This document shows positions 18,687-26,840 of a stretch of DNA of 64,000 bases, piece after piece (the stretch's first letter is position 1; each line of letters starts with the position of its first letter). The DNA comes from Pseudoxanthomonas sp. z9 (GTDB lineage Bacteria > Pseudomonadota > Gammaproteobacteria > Xanthomonadales > Xanthomonadaceae): assembly GCF_006542425.1 (NCBI RefSeq), contig NZ_VFID01000007.1, forward strand, positions 496,001 to 560,000, read 5' to 3'. The translations under genes were made by a program, and so were the position numbers. Below the pieces are notes generated by a model that searched no databases, was not told where the DNA came from, and saw only the letters and a list, made by a program, of their open reading frames with translations.

Positions 18687-18947
18687 GGTGGAACTCCGAC
18701 AGTCGGGAAGGGAAATGCGCGCTTCGATGGGAGCGCTCCGGTCCTGGCTGCCGCCGCCATCGGCGGTCCTGCGTTGCTGGGAAGTGCATCGCGCCGGGGC
18801 GATGCGGGAAGTGGGGTGATGCCCGCTAGCGCGGGTGCTGGCAGGGATCGACGCGCCGTCGCGACGGAAGGCGGCGTGCAGGACGCACGCATGGGGACAT
18901 CCCCTGGAGCGATGTGGTGTTCATCGGCATCCCCATGCCGCTGCCTG

Positions 18948-19859
18948 TCAGCGTCCCGCGGCAGTGCGGGCCGGCCGTGGCGGCGGCGGCAACGCCGCAT
19001 CGGCCGCGTCGACCACGCCGTCGCGATTGCGGTCCGCGCCATCGAAGCTGCGTCGCCCGGACACCTGGTACTCGGCGAAGGTCATCCGGCCATCCTTGTC
19101 CGTGTCCAGCGCGGCGAAACGCACGCGCGTCTGCTTGTCCGAACCGCCGCCCAGCGCGGCGTAGTGCTGGTCCAGGCGCTGGCGGAATTCCGCCAGGTAC
19201 TCCTCGCGGTCCAGCGCGCCGTCCCGGTTGGCATCGGTGCGTTCGAACTGTCCGGCGCGGGCGCGATCGAATTCCGCGCGTTCGACCTGGCCGTCGCCGT
19301 TGCCGTCGTACAGCGCCAGGAAGCCATCGCCGGTATGCGCGCTCGGCAACTCCAGCCGGCTGCGCCTGCGCTCGGCACGCGCGGCGCGTTCGGTGGCCGC
19401 GTCGCCGCTCTTGGCCAGCTCGGCGTTTTCCTTTTCCAGTGCCTTCCGGCCTTCGGCGAATACGCGTTCGCCGGAGGCGTCGAACTCGGCCCGCGACACG
19501 CGCCCGTCGCGATTCGCATCCAGCGCGTCGAAGCGGCGGCCGGTCTGGGTGATCTGGTCCTCGCGTGCCTGTTCGCGCGCCTGCCGCGATCGGGTTTCGA
19601 ACTCGCGCACGTACTCTTCCACGTCCACGCTGCCGTCACGATTGGCATCGGTGGCGTCGAAGCGCTGGCGGCGGAAGGCGTCGAACTCTTCCCAGCCCAG
19701 GCGGCCATCGCCGTTGCCGTCATGCTGGGCGATGAAGGCGGTGATGTTGTCGCTGTGGCCCACCACCAACGGGCGCGCGGGTGGCGACTGCCAGGCATTG
19801 GCGGCGAGGGGAAGCAGCAGCGCGGTGGCGACCGCGCCGGTGAGGAAGGCGGTTTTCAT
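18948..19859 (-). CDS. Secreted protein with seven EF-hand loops
   Basis: Protein of 303 residues with a clear signal peptide (cut near AANA-WQ). Seven 12-residue calcium-binding loops of DxNxDG type are visible: DGNGDGRLGWEE, DANRDGSVDVEE, DANRDGRVSRAE, DGNGDGQVERAE, DANRDGALDREE, DTDKDGRMTFAE and DRNRDGVVDAAD. They fall in two groups of three and four, separated by a charged helical linker (about residues 115-160). It lies 31 bases downstream of the DUF4198 gene and upstream of the TonB receptor gene, suggesting a periplasmic calcium-dependent helper of uptake. That role is inference. Confidence 0.9.
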   Translation of the reverse strand: MKTAFLTGAVATALLLPLAANAWQSPPARPLVVGHSDNITAFIAQHDGNGDGRLGWEEFDAFRRQRFDATDANRDGSVDVEEYVREFETRSRQAREQAREDQITQTGRRFDALDANRDGRVSRAEFDASGERVFAEGRKALEKENAELAKSGDAATERAARAERRRSRLELPSAHTGDGFLALYDGNGDGQVERAEFDRARAGQFERTDANRDGALDREEYLAEFRQRLDQHYAALGGGSDKQTRVRFAALDTDKDGRMTFAEYQVSGRRSFDGADRNRDGVVDAADAALPPPPRPARTAAGR

Positions 19860-19890
19860 CGAGGGACTCCAGCGGATCCGGAAAGACGGC

Positions 19891-20688
19891 TCAGGGTTCG
19901 AGCACGCGGAAGGTCAGGGTGTAGCTGTGGCTGTATTCAGCCACCGGCGCACCGGCCGGGGCCGGCGTGCGATGACGCGACAACGCCAGCCAGGTGCCTG
20001 CGCGCTGCAACGGAAAACTCACCCGGCCTGCGGCGTCGGTGGTCAGGTTCACGACCTGCGCCTTGCGATCCGACGTCCAGACCGCCTCGGTGATCTCGAC
20101 CGGCTGGTTGGCGAGCGCCTTGCCGTCATGCTGGACGACGAACACGAACGACTCGCCCACATAGAGGTCGTTGGGATGATCGACCGGCACGAACTCCAGT
20201 CCCTGCCCGCGTGCGCGCAGCGCCGCGGTGTCCGGCGCGCCGATGCTGACGTAGGTTTCGGCCAGGGTGAGCGATTGGAAGTTGGACAGGATCTTGGCGC
20301 CCGCCGGGATCTTCACCACCGGGTCGCGCGAACTCTCGCGCTTGCCGCCGACTTCCCAGGTGCGGAACAGCGCACCCAGGCGCGGCCCGGTGCTGAACCG
20401 ATAGGTGCCTTTGCCCTGCGGCATGCGGTGCTCGGCGATCGCGCGGGTCTTGAATACCTGCACCGTGTCCGGCGCGGCGCTGGCGCCGCCCGGCCCGATG
20501 ATCACGAAGCGGCTGTTGTCGAACGCGGCTTCGGGCACGAAGAAGGTTTCGGCGAAGGCGGCGTCGAGCGCCAGCGTTTCGCCGGCCTGCGGGGCGAAGT
20601 TGCTGGGCGAGAGATAGGGCGTATGGGCGGAGGCGGTCGCGAGGGCGGCCCAGGCGAGCGCGCCGGTCAGCAGGGTCAGCGGTTTCAT
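19891..20688 (-). CDS. DUF4198 domain-containing periplasmic protein
   Basis: Protein of 265 residues with a signal peptide (cut near ATASA-HT) and the DUF4198 pattern of a mature N-terminal His (HTPYLSPSNF), the ETLALDAAF region and a C-terminal beta-sandwich. Related proteins sit beside metal transporters and TonB receptors. It is the first gene of a three-gene minus-strand group with the EF-hand protein and TonB receptor; a Fur-like site is 72 bases upstream. Metal binding is probable but not shown. Confidence 0.87.
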   Translation of the reverse strand: MKPLTLLTGALAWAALATASAHTPYLSPSNFAPQAGETLALDAAFAETFFVPEAAFDNSRFVIIGPGGASAAPDTVQVFKTRAIAEHRMPQGKGTYRFSTGPRLGALFRTWEVGGKRESSRDPVVKIPAGAKILSNFQSLTLAETYVSIGAPDTAALRARGQGLEFVPVDHPNDLYVGESFVFVVQHDGKALANQPVEITEAVWTSDRKAQVVNLTTDAAGRVSFPLQRAGTWLALSRHRTPAPAGAPVAEYSHSYTLTFRVLEP

Positions 20689-20760
20689 CGTCGGTTCCTG
20701 AAGGGACGGAATCGCTGGCGGAACCGGGGACGGCTGCTGGCTGCCGGGCGCATCTTAGAT

Positions 20761-20778
20761 GCAAATGCGAATCGTTAC
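20761..20778. promoter_or_regulatory. Putative Fur box upstream of the DUF4198-EF-hand-TonB group
   Basis: GCAAATGCGAATCGTTAC can be read as three Fur hexamers (GCAAAT, GCGAAT, and CGTTAC in inverse), each matching the GATAAT unit at 4 of 6 positions. It is in the AT-richest part of the divergent gap between the DUF4198 gene and queD. Xanthomonad Fur sites are known to be degenerate in this way. Confidence 0.6.
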
Positions 20779-20860
20779 AATCCAGTGAAGACGAAATCTC
20801 CCGGAAACAGCCGCCAAGCCGGATTTGCCGCCTTCATGCGCCGCAGCGGACAATACGCGC

Positions 20861-21214
20861 ATGGATATTTTCAAGATCTTCACCCTGGAAGCCGCGCACC
20901 GCCTGCCCAACGTGCCGGAGGGGCACAAGTGCGCGCGCCTGCACGGCCATTCGTTCCGGGTGGAACTGCACGTCTCCGGCGACATCGACCCGCATACCGG
21001 CTGGGTCATGGACTTCGCCGATATCAAGGCCGCGTTCAAGCCGATCTACGACCGCCTGGATCACCACTATCTCAACGATATTCCCGGCCTCGAGAATCCG
21101 ACCAGCGAACGCCTGGCCGCGTGGATCTGGGAACAGCTCAAGCCCGCCCTGCCCGGCCTGAGCGAAGTCGTCGTCCACGAGACCTGCACCGCCGGCAGTC
21201 GTTATCGCGGCTGA
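20861..21214 (+). CDS. queD: 6-carboxy-5,6,7,8-tetrahydropterin synthase
   Basis: Converts 7,8-dihydroneopterin triphosphate to 6-carboxytetrahydropterin in queuosine/7-deazaguanine synthesis. The product is 117 residues. Zinc ligands H13, H28 and H30 (AAHRL, RLHGHSF) and catalytic C24 ([10 protein letters not shown]) are all present, as are the downstream MDFADIK and LDHHYLND motifs. The ATG at 20861 has no Shine-Dalgarno sequence; GACAAT ends 6 bases before it, so the mRNA may be leaderless. Confidence 0.95.
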   Translation: MDIFKIFTLEAAHRLPNVPEGHKCARLHGHSFRVELHVSGDIDPHTGWVMDFADIKAAFKPIYDRLDHHYLNDIPGLENPTSERLAAWIWEQLKPALPGLSEVVVHETCTAGSRYRG

Positions 21215-21468
21215 GTGCCCGGACCGGCGACATGCCGGTCGCTGGGTAGGGCACCGTATCGCAGGGTCGAAAACGGGTGGCCCCGCAGACCGCGCGAATC
21301 CTTGGAAAACCCGGAAGAAAACGTTTGCACCCTGGCGGTGCGCCTGTGCACGCCCGTTCCCACGCAGCCCGTGGCTTCCCGTTCTCGCCTCCCCTGTTCA
21401 GCTTCGTCCCGCAAGCCGCTGATTTTTAACGGGGACTGACCGTTCGTCGGAAAACCATACGCCTGTTA

Positions 21469-21508
21469 TTGCACCGCAACAAAGACCTCGATATGCTGCG
21501 CCGCAACA
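21469..21508. promoter_or_regulatory. Repeated CCGCAACA motifs upstream of the phasin gene
   Basis: The 321-base gap before the phasin gene has no gene. Close to the start lie TTGCACCGCAACAA (21469-21482, containing TTGC-N3-GCAA) and TGCTGCGCCGCAACA (21494-21508), sharing CCGCAACA. TGC/GCA-rich repeats are bound by PhaR in several PHA producers, so an autoregulated phasin promoter is possible. No PhaR gene is in view. Confidence 0.35.
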
Positions 21509-21535
21509 TCCTCGTATTCCCTTTTGGAGTGCACC

Positions 21536-21931
21536 ATGTCCGCACAGTTCAACGAGCAGTTCAGCACCTACACGCACCAGTTCGCGGCGGCCGCTGCCCG
21601 CGCGAACCGTCTGGCCCTGGAAAGCGCCGAGACCATCTTCGGCGTCCAGCTGAAGACCTTCGAGAAGAACGTCGACGCCACCACCGCCTTCTTCGGCGAG
21701 CTGGCCGAAGTGCGTGATCTCGACAGCTACAAGACCCTGTGGCCGAAGGGCGTGCAGATCGCCAAGGACAACACCGAGCGCCTCGTCGCCGCCGGCCAGG
21801 AAGTGTTCGGTCTGGCGCTGAAGACCGGTGAAGCCTTCGGCCAGCTGGCCAAGGCCCAGTACGAAGCCGCCACCGACAACGTCCAGGCCACCGTGGCCAA
21901 GGCGACCAAGGCTGCCAAGGCCGCCAAGTAA
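21536..21931 (+). CDS. Phasin family protein
   Basis: Protein of 131 residues with the phasin_2 pattern: a long amphipathic helical core (FNEQFSTYTHQFAAAAARAN..., ESAETIFGVQLKTFEKNV) and an alanine/lysine-rich tail (ATVAKATKAAKAAK). Phasins coat polyhydroxyalkanoate granules; some family members act as general stress or membrane proteins where no PHA synthase exists. The start at 21536 has GGAG 6 bases upstream. It is a single-gene unit closed by a strong terminator. Confidence 0.92.
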   Translation: MSAQFNEQFSTYTHQFAAAAARANRLALESAETIFGVQLKTFEKNVDATTAFFGELAEVRDLDSYKTLWPKGVQIAKDNTERLVAAGQEVFGLALKTGEAFGQLAKAQYEAATDNVQATVAKATKAAKAAK

Positions 21932-21993
21932 TACGGTCAATACCGCTTCAAAGCTCTCTCATTTGCGCGGACTCCCCTCCCGCCGCGCAATCC

Positions 21994-22032
21994 GGCCCGG
22001 CCAGCGCCTCCCCCCTGCCGGGCCTTTTCTTT
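21994..22032 (+). terminator. Intrinsic terminator after the phasin gene
   Basis: GGCCCGGC (21994-22001) pairs with GCCGGGCC (22017-22024), followed by TTTTCTTT. It lies 62 bases after the phasin stop. Confidence 0.9.
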
Positions 22033-22040
22033 GAGCGAAT

Positions 22041-22095
22041 CCTTCCCCCGCCTGCGGGGGAAGGTGCCCGAAGGCGGATGGGGGCGCTTTTAGCC
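22041..22095. repeat. Dispersed palindromic repeat (CCTTCCCCCGC...GCGGGGGAAGG)
   Basis: An 11-bp perfect inverted repeat, 22041-22051 and 22054-22064, followed by GTGCCCGAAGGCGGATGGGGG. I recall this combination as a frequent intergenic repeat in Lysobacter and Xanthomonas genomes. It lies between the phasin terminator and bioD. Confidence 0.7.
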
Positions 22096-22176
22096 AGATC
22101 CCACGGCCACCGAAAATCAGTTCTCCCGACAGCCAGAAACTCGAAAGCAACCGCGGAAAAGCCCTCCGCGCCCGAC

Positions 22177-22845
22177 TTACCCCGGCAACACCAACCGCCC
22201 CGCCCCCACCACCGGATCCACCGGGACGCCATGCGGCAGCCTTCCCCAGCACGGCGCATCGATGCGCGCCTTCAGCAGTTCGAAGTTCTCATCCCGCCGC
22301 GCCATCTCCGGATCCACTTCGCTGGCGATCCAGCCGATCAGCTCCGCACCGTCGGCGCGGATGGCGCGCGCGGTCAGCCGCGCGTGGTTGAGGCAGCCCA
22401 GCCGCATGCCCACGACCAGCACCACCGGCAGGCGCAGCGCCCGCACCAGGTCGACCTGATCCAGCGACGCCGATAGCGGCGCCGCCCAGCCGCCCACGCC
22501 TTCCACCACCACCACGTCGGCCAATGCCTGCAGTCGCCGGTAGGCATCCACGATCGGCGGCAGCGCCAGGACCACGCCTGCTTCGCGCGCGGCGATCTCC
22601 GGCGCCAGCGGTGCGGGCAACGCATAGGGATTGAGATCGGCATAGGCCGGCCGCGGCTCGCTGGCGGCCAGCAACGCCAGCGCATCCTCGTTGCGCCAAC
22701 CTTCGGCGGTGGACTCGCAGCCGCTGGCGACCGGTTTCATCCCCACCGCACGAAGGCCGCGCCCGCGCAGGGCATGCAGCAGGCTGCTGCTGGCGAAGGT
22801 CTTGCCAGCCCCGGTGTCGGTGCCGGTGACGAAGAAGCTGTGCAT
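22177..22845 (-). CDS. bioD: Dethiobiotin synthase
   Basis: ATP-dependent carboxylation/ring closure of 7,8-diaminopelargonate to dethiobiotin. The product is 222 residues. Walker A-like GTDTGAGKT at residues 8-16, KPVASG (substrate lysine), and EGVGGWAAPL, all standard BioD motifs. The start at 22845 matches the family N-terminus (MHSFFVTGTDTG); the longer open frame is not supported. It stands alone here, away from bioA/B/F. Confidence 0.95.
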   Translation of the reverse strand: MHSFFVTGTDTGAGKTFASSSLLHALRGRGLRAVGMKPVASGCESTAEGWRNEDALALLAASEPRPAYADLNPYALPAPLAPEIAAREAGVVLALPPIVDAYRRLQALADVVVVEGVGGWAAPLSASLDQVDLVRALRLPVVLVVGMRLGCLNHARLTARAIRADGAELIGWIASEVDPEMARRDENFELLKARIDAPCWGRLPHGVPVDPVVGAGRLVLPG

Positions 22846-23039
22846 CCGTTTCCTGTCGCGCTGCGCCCGGTCGGCGCGTGGCCGCCCATCGTAACGGGCC
22901 GGTCCGGCGAAGGCAGCCCGCGTGCCAGCGGACATCCGGCATCGGCGCGTCCTGTTTTGGCCGGTCATCACGTTCTCTTCATCAATCCAACCATTTCCCG
23001 GCGCACGGGCCCCTCGTGGGTTCGGGCTAGAATCCAGTG

Positions 23040-23525
23040 ATGTCCTTCACCAGCCAGACCCTGACCGGCAGCAAACCGGAACAATACGCGCAGTTGGCCG
23101 CCCAGGCGCGCGCCCTGCTCAGCGGCGAAAGCGACCGCATCGCCAACGCCGCCAACCTGTCGGCGCTGGTCTACCACGCCCTGCCGGATCTCAACTGGGC
23201 CGGTTTCTATTTCCATGACGGCACCGAACTGGTGGTCGGTCCTTTCCAGGGCCTGCCCGCCTGCGTGCGCATCGCCCTGGACAAGGGCGTGTGCGGCGCG
23301 GCCGCGCGCACCCGCCAGACCCAGCGGGTGGAAGACGTGGAGGCCTTCCCCGGCCATATCGCCTGCGACAGCGCCTCGCGCTCGGAACTGGTCGTGCCGC
23401 TGGTCAAGAACGATCGCCTGATCGGCGTGCTGGACCTGGACAGCCCGCGGCTGGCGCGTTTCGACGAGGAAGATCAACGCGGGCTGGAAGAAGTCGCCGC
23501 CATCTACGTGGAGACGCTGGCATGA
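23040..23525 (+). CDS. msrC: Free methionine-(R)-sulfoxide reductase (GAF domain)
   Basis: Reduces free L-methionine-(R)-S-oxide. The product is 161 residues and is a single GAF domain. The three redox cysteines C75, C85 and C109 have the same spacing (10 and 24) as the characterised enzymes, and the LNWAGFYF and PLVKNDRLIGVLDLDSP motifs are present. The upstream TAGAAT ends 6 bases before the ATG with no Shine-Dalgarno sequence, so it may be read from a leaderless mRNA. It overlaps the TfoX-like gene (ATGA). Confidence 0.95.
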   Translation: MSFTSQTLTGSKPEQYAQLAAQARALLSGESDRIANAANLSALVYHALPDLNWAGFYFHDGTELVVGPFQGLPACVRIALDKGVCGAAARTRQTQRVEDVEAFPGHIACDSASRSELVVPLVKNDRLIGVLDLDSPRLARFDEEDQRGLEEVAAIYVETLA

Positions 23526-23911
23526 GCATCAGCACCGCGAAGATGCGCAACATCGGTCCCAAGTCGGCGGCCTGGCTGCGCCAGGTCGGGCTGCGCACGC
23601 AGGAGGATCTGGTCGCGGCCGGTTCGGTGGAAGCCTTCATGCGGGTCAAGCGCGCCGGCTTCCGCCCCAGCCTCAACCTGCTGTACGCGCTGGAAGGCGC
23701 GCTGCTGGACTGCCACTGGCAGCACCTGCCGGAGGAACGCCGCAGCGAACTGCTGGTGGCCTACGACGCCGCCGCCGCGCTGCTGCCGCCGCCCCGTGGC
23801 CGTCCGGCCGCCGCGCCGGTGACCACCACCACCCATGGGCAGGAAGACGAAGGCAGCGCGCCTTCGATGAACCTGTTCGACTCGCCGGGCGGCGGCGAGC
23901 AGGACGACTGA
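23522..23911 (+). CDS. TfoX/Sxy C-terminal domain protein
   Basis: Protein of 129 residues. Residues ~5-85 match the TfoX_C domain (MRNIGPKSAAWLRQVGL, LLYALEGALLDCHW); the tail is low in complexity and disordered. The N-terminal TfoX domain of the competence regulator is absent, as in many stand-alone TfoX_C proteins, so a role in competence cannot be assumed. It overlaps the stop of the msrC gene by four bases and is probably cotranscribed. Confidence 0.85.
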   Translation: MSISTAKMRNIGPKSAAWLRQVGLRTQEDLVAAGSVEAFMRVKRAGFRPSLNLLYALEGALLDCHWQHLPEERRSELLVAYDAAAALLPPPRGRPAAAPVTTTTHGQEDEGSAPSMNLFDSPGGGEQDD

Positions 23912-23918
23912 TTCCGCC

Positions 23919-24665
23919 TCAGGACAGGCGCCATGCCGCCGGCGCGAGCGCCAGCGCCAACAACAACAGCGTTTCCAGCACTTCGGTGCTGGCACCCAGG
24001 CAATCGCCGGAGATGCCGCCGAGGCGGCGCTTCCAGTACCACGCGGTCAACGGCGCCAGCAGCAGGCACACCAGCAGCGGCGGCGCGAGCCACAGGCTGA
24101 TCGCCGCCAGCGCCACGCCCCACGCCCAATCCCAATACGCGCCTTCGTTGCGGTACCAGGCGAAGCGTTCGGCCATGCCCGCATGCAGCGGCGGCAACCA
24201 GCGGCTCCACAGCAAGGTGGTGGCCCAGCGCGCCCACGCCGGCACCGACAGCACGCCCCACAACCACGCGCCGTCGGCCAGTTCCGCCAGCAGCACGAAC
24301 TTGGCCAGCAGTTGCAGCACGACCGTGACCACGCCGAACACGCCCATGTGCGGATCCTTCAGCACTTCCAGGAACCTCTGTGGATTGCGGTGCGCCGCGC
24401 CGAACGCGTCGGCCACGTCGCCGAGCCCGTCCAGGTGCAACGCACCGGTTACCCAGACCCATGCCAGCAACGCCAGCAGGCCCGCCAGCCACGGCCGCGC
24501 GTCCAGCGCCCACAACGGCAACGCCACCAGCGCGCCGATCAGCACGCCCACCAGCGGAAAGTACACCGCCGTGCGGCTGAGTTCCTCTTCACGGAAATCG
24601 CGCAGTTGCGGCGTGGGCAGGCGGGTCAGGAACTGCACCGCCAGGATCAGTTTGCGCATGCTCAT
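23919..24665 (-). CDS. cobS: Adenosylcobinamide-GDP ribazoletransferase (cobalamin synthase)
   Basis: Membrane enzyme joining alpha-ribazole(-phosphate) to adenosylcobinamide-GDP, the last assembly step of B12. The product is 248 residues with six or so membrane segments, the QFLTRLP N-terminus, GALHLDGLGDVADAFG (conserved Asp residues) and GGISGDCLGA. It overlaps cobC by four bases (ATGA) and is the last of cobT-cobC-cobS. Confidence 0.96.
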   Translation of the reverse strand: MSMRKLILAVQFLTRLPTPQLRDFREEELSRTAVYFPLVGVLIGALVALPLWALDARPWLAGLLALLAWVWVTGALHLDGLGDVADAFGAAHRNPQRFLEVLKDPHMGVFGVVTVVLQLLAKFVLLAELADGAWLWGVLSVPAWARWATTLLWSRWLPPLHAGMAERFAWYRNEGAYWDWAWGVALAAISLWLAPPLLVCLLLAPLTAWYWKRRLGGISGDCLGASTEVLETLLLLALALAPAAWRLS

Positions 24666-25258
24666 GCCTGCCTCACTTCGATCAGTTCGCCCCACAGGCG
24701 ATCCGCCGCGTCGACCTCCACCCGCAGGCGCAGGCGGGTGCCGTAGTCGATGCGCACCGCCCACAGCGACGCCAGCGACCAGCCGCAGGCCCGCGCCAGC
24801 GCCAGCCGCAGCGGCCCGGCGTGGCTGACCACCAGCACCGGCAACCCGTCGTCCGGCGACGCCAACGCGCGCAGGGCGCGGTCGATACGCATCTCGAACG
24901 CGGTCCACGGTTCGGCGTTCGGCGGCGGATGCGCGCCCGGATCCTGATAGAACGCCTGCAGCGCGCGACGCGAAGCCTCGTCCACCGCGATCGCATCCCG
25001 ATGCTGTCCGTCCCAGTCGCCGAAATCCCACTCCGCCCAGTCATTGGCGATGTCCACCGGCAACGCCTGCGCGGCGGCCAGCGCCTGCGCGGTATGCAGC
25101 GCGCGCTGGCGCGGCGAGCTGATCACCCGCGACCAGGTGATGCCGGCGCAACCGCCGCAGACCGCGTCGGCGGCGCCCGGCAGCAACGGCGGATCGGTGC
25201 GGCCGTCGAAGTGGCCGGCCCGTCCGGTCGAGGCGTGGCGCACCAGGTCGAGGATCAT
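24662..25258 (-). CDS. cobC: Histidine phosphatase, probable alpha-ribazole phosphatase
   Basis: Expected to dephosphorylate alpha-ribazole-5'-phosphate or cobalamin phosphate. The product is 198 residues. The phosphoglycerate-mutase-like motif LVRHAST replaces the common RHG, and WDFGDWDGQ and VVSHAGPLRL carry the second catalytic histidine and the arginines. Its place between cobT and cobS with four-base overlaps supports the assignment. Confidence 0.92.
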   Translation of the reverse strand: MILDLVRHASTGRAGHFDGRTDPPLLPGAADAVCGGCAGITWSRVISSPRQRALHTAQALAAAQALPVDIANDWAEWDFGDWDGQHRDAIAVDEASRRALQAFYQDPGAHPPPNAEPWTAFEMRIDRALRALASPDDGLPVLVVSHAGPLRLALARACGWSLASLWAVRIDYGTRLRLRVEVDAADRLWGELIEVRQA

Positions 25259-26319
25259 GGCGCGTCGTCGCGCCCGGAAACCGCCGCTTCGGCGAACGTC
25301 GCCATGCCGGCGTGCAGCGCGCAGGCCAGCCGCAGCAGCGGCACCGCCAGCGCTGCGCCGCTGCCTTCGCCCAGGCGCAGATCCAGTTGCAGCAGCGGGC
25401 GCGCTTCCAGCGCCGCCAGCACGCGCGCATGACCGCGTTCGGCGGACTGGTGCGAGAACAGCAGCCAGGGGCGTACCTGCGGTTGCAGCGCGACCGCGGC
25501 CAATGCCGCCGCCGAGACGATGAAGCCGTCCACCAGCACCGGCACGCCCCGCTGCGCGGCCGCGATCATCGCGCCGGCCAGCGCGGCGATTTCCAGCCCA
25601 CCGACACGACGCAGTGCCTCGCGCGCGGGTTGCGCGTGCGCGGCGATGTGCGGACGGTGCAGTGCCAGCGCGTCCGCGATGACCTGCTGCTTGTGGGCGA
25701 TGCGATCGCCCTGCAGCCCGGTGCCCGCGCCGACCAGTTCGTCCAGTGGCAGTGCCGCCAGCGCGCAGGCCAGCGCACTGGCCGCGGTGGTGTTGCCGAT
25801 GCCCATCTCGCCGAACACGAACAGATCCGCTTCCGCCGCCGCGCCGATGGCGCGCCGGCCAGCCGCCAGCGCGTGCGCGAGTTCGTCGTCGCTCATCGCC
25901 GCTTCCATGCTGAAATCGCGGGTGCCGTGGCAGGGTTTGTCGGTATGCACCCCCGCGATGCCGTGGCTGGCGCGGGTGCCGGCATCCACCACCCGCAGCG
26001 GCAGGCCGAGTTCGCGCGCGAGCACCGAAATCGCCGCGCCGCCGTTGGCGAAGTTGTGCAGCATCTGCACCGTCACTTCGGAGGGAAACGCCGACACGCC
26101 CTGGGCGACCACGCCGTGATCACCGGCGAACACGATCACCGGCACCCGCGCGGCGAGCGGCCGGTCCCGATGCTGCAGCGCCGCCAGTTCCACCGCCAGG
26201 GTCTCGACGCGTCCGAGTGAACCTTGCGGCTTGGTCAATTCATCCTGGCGCGCGCGTGCGCGTTCGGCGTGTTCCAGGGAAGGTTGCCGGCAATCAGCGA
26301 GGATCCAGTCGGAAGACAC
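25255..26319 (-). CDS. cobT: Nicotinate-nucleotide--dimethylbenzimidazole phosphoribosyltransferase
   Basis: Activates the lower ligand base (DMB or an analogue) to alpha-ribotide for B12 nucleotide-loop assembly. The product is 354 residues. Motifs: TKPQGSLGRVE, FAGDHGVVAQGVSAFP, GEMGIGNTTAASAL, and near the C-terminus RLGEGSGAA with the catalytic Glu. The start is a GTG at 26319 with a weak ribosome-binding region. First gene of cobT-cobC-cobS. These three genes alone imply salvage or remodelling of corrinoids, not de novo synthesis, unless others lie elsewhere. Confidence 0.95.
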   Translation of the reverse strand: MSSDWILADCRQPSLEHAERARARQDELTKPQGSLGRVETLAVELAALQHRDRPLAARVPVIVFAGDHGVVAQGVSAFPSEVTVQMLHNFANGGAAISVLARELGLPLRVVDAGTRASHGIAGVHTDKPCHGTRDFSMEAAMSDDELAHALAAGRRAIGAAAEADLFVFGEMGIGNTTAASALACALAALPLDELVGAGTGLQGDRIAHKQQVIADALALHRPHIAAHAQPAREALRRVGGLEIAALAGAMIAAAQRGVPVLVDGFIVSAAALAAVALQPQVRPWLLFSHQSAERGHARVLAALEARPLLQLDLRLGEGSGAALAVPLLRLACALHAGMATFAEAAVSGRDDAP

Positions 26320-26479
26320 GAGACGATTTTTCTTGCAGCGAGGGAACCGGGATTCTACGGGAGGCGTTCTGCGCCCTCATCCGCCCCGGCGCATCTCGCG
26401 CTGCAACCGCTTTCCGTCGATGCGGACGCCGGCCGGCGCGCTCCGCACGTCCGCCGGACCGGTATCTGGTAGGATCGCC

Positions 26480-26702
26480 GCGCTTTCTGGTGACCCGCGG
26501 GCGGTTCCGCTCCGGGTTGAAACGGGAAGCCGGTGAGCCCCCGCACGCGGATTCCGCGCTGCCAAGGAGCAATTCCGGCGCTGCCCCCGCAACGGTAAGC
26601 GAGCCCAGGACAGGGCAAACGCCACTGTGCATCCGCACGGGAAGGCGCCCTGGCCAGCGATGGTCCGCCATCGCGCTCGCAAGCCCGGAGACCGGCCCGA
26701 AA
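26480..26702 (+). ncRNA. Cobalamin (AdoCbl) riboswitch upstream of btuB
   Basis: Conserved blocks appear in order: GGTTGAAACGGGAAGCCGGTG (26515 onward), GCTGCCCCCGCAACGGTAAGC near 26580-26600, the CACTG and GGGAAGGCG segment near 26622-26648, and the B12-box-like GCAAGCCCGGAGACCGGCC ending near 26698. It is oriented toward btuB, so corrinoid binding should shut off receptor synthesis. It lies entirely on the btuB side of the divergent gap and is antisense to any cobT leader. Confidence 0.95.
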
Positions 26703-26840
26703 GACGACTGGTTGCGACGCGGCGGGCGTTGCGGCGGCGAGCGCCGTGCGTGCGGCCGTTTCCGCTGTCTTCCCGTTCCCGCGTTGCCGCCCCCCCTCGT
26801 TATGCCGCGCGGGAGCGCGCGGCGCATGGAGCCGATTGCA

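Noticed and set aside
18683-18947. Possible small gene between the EF-hand and TonB receptor genes
   Set aside because: The minus-strand frame is of low complexity with no signal peptide, motif or clear ribosome binding site.
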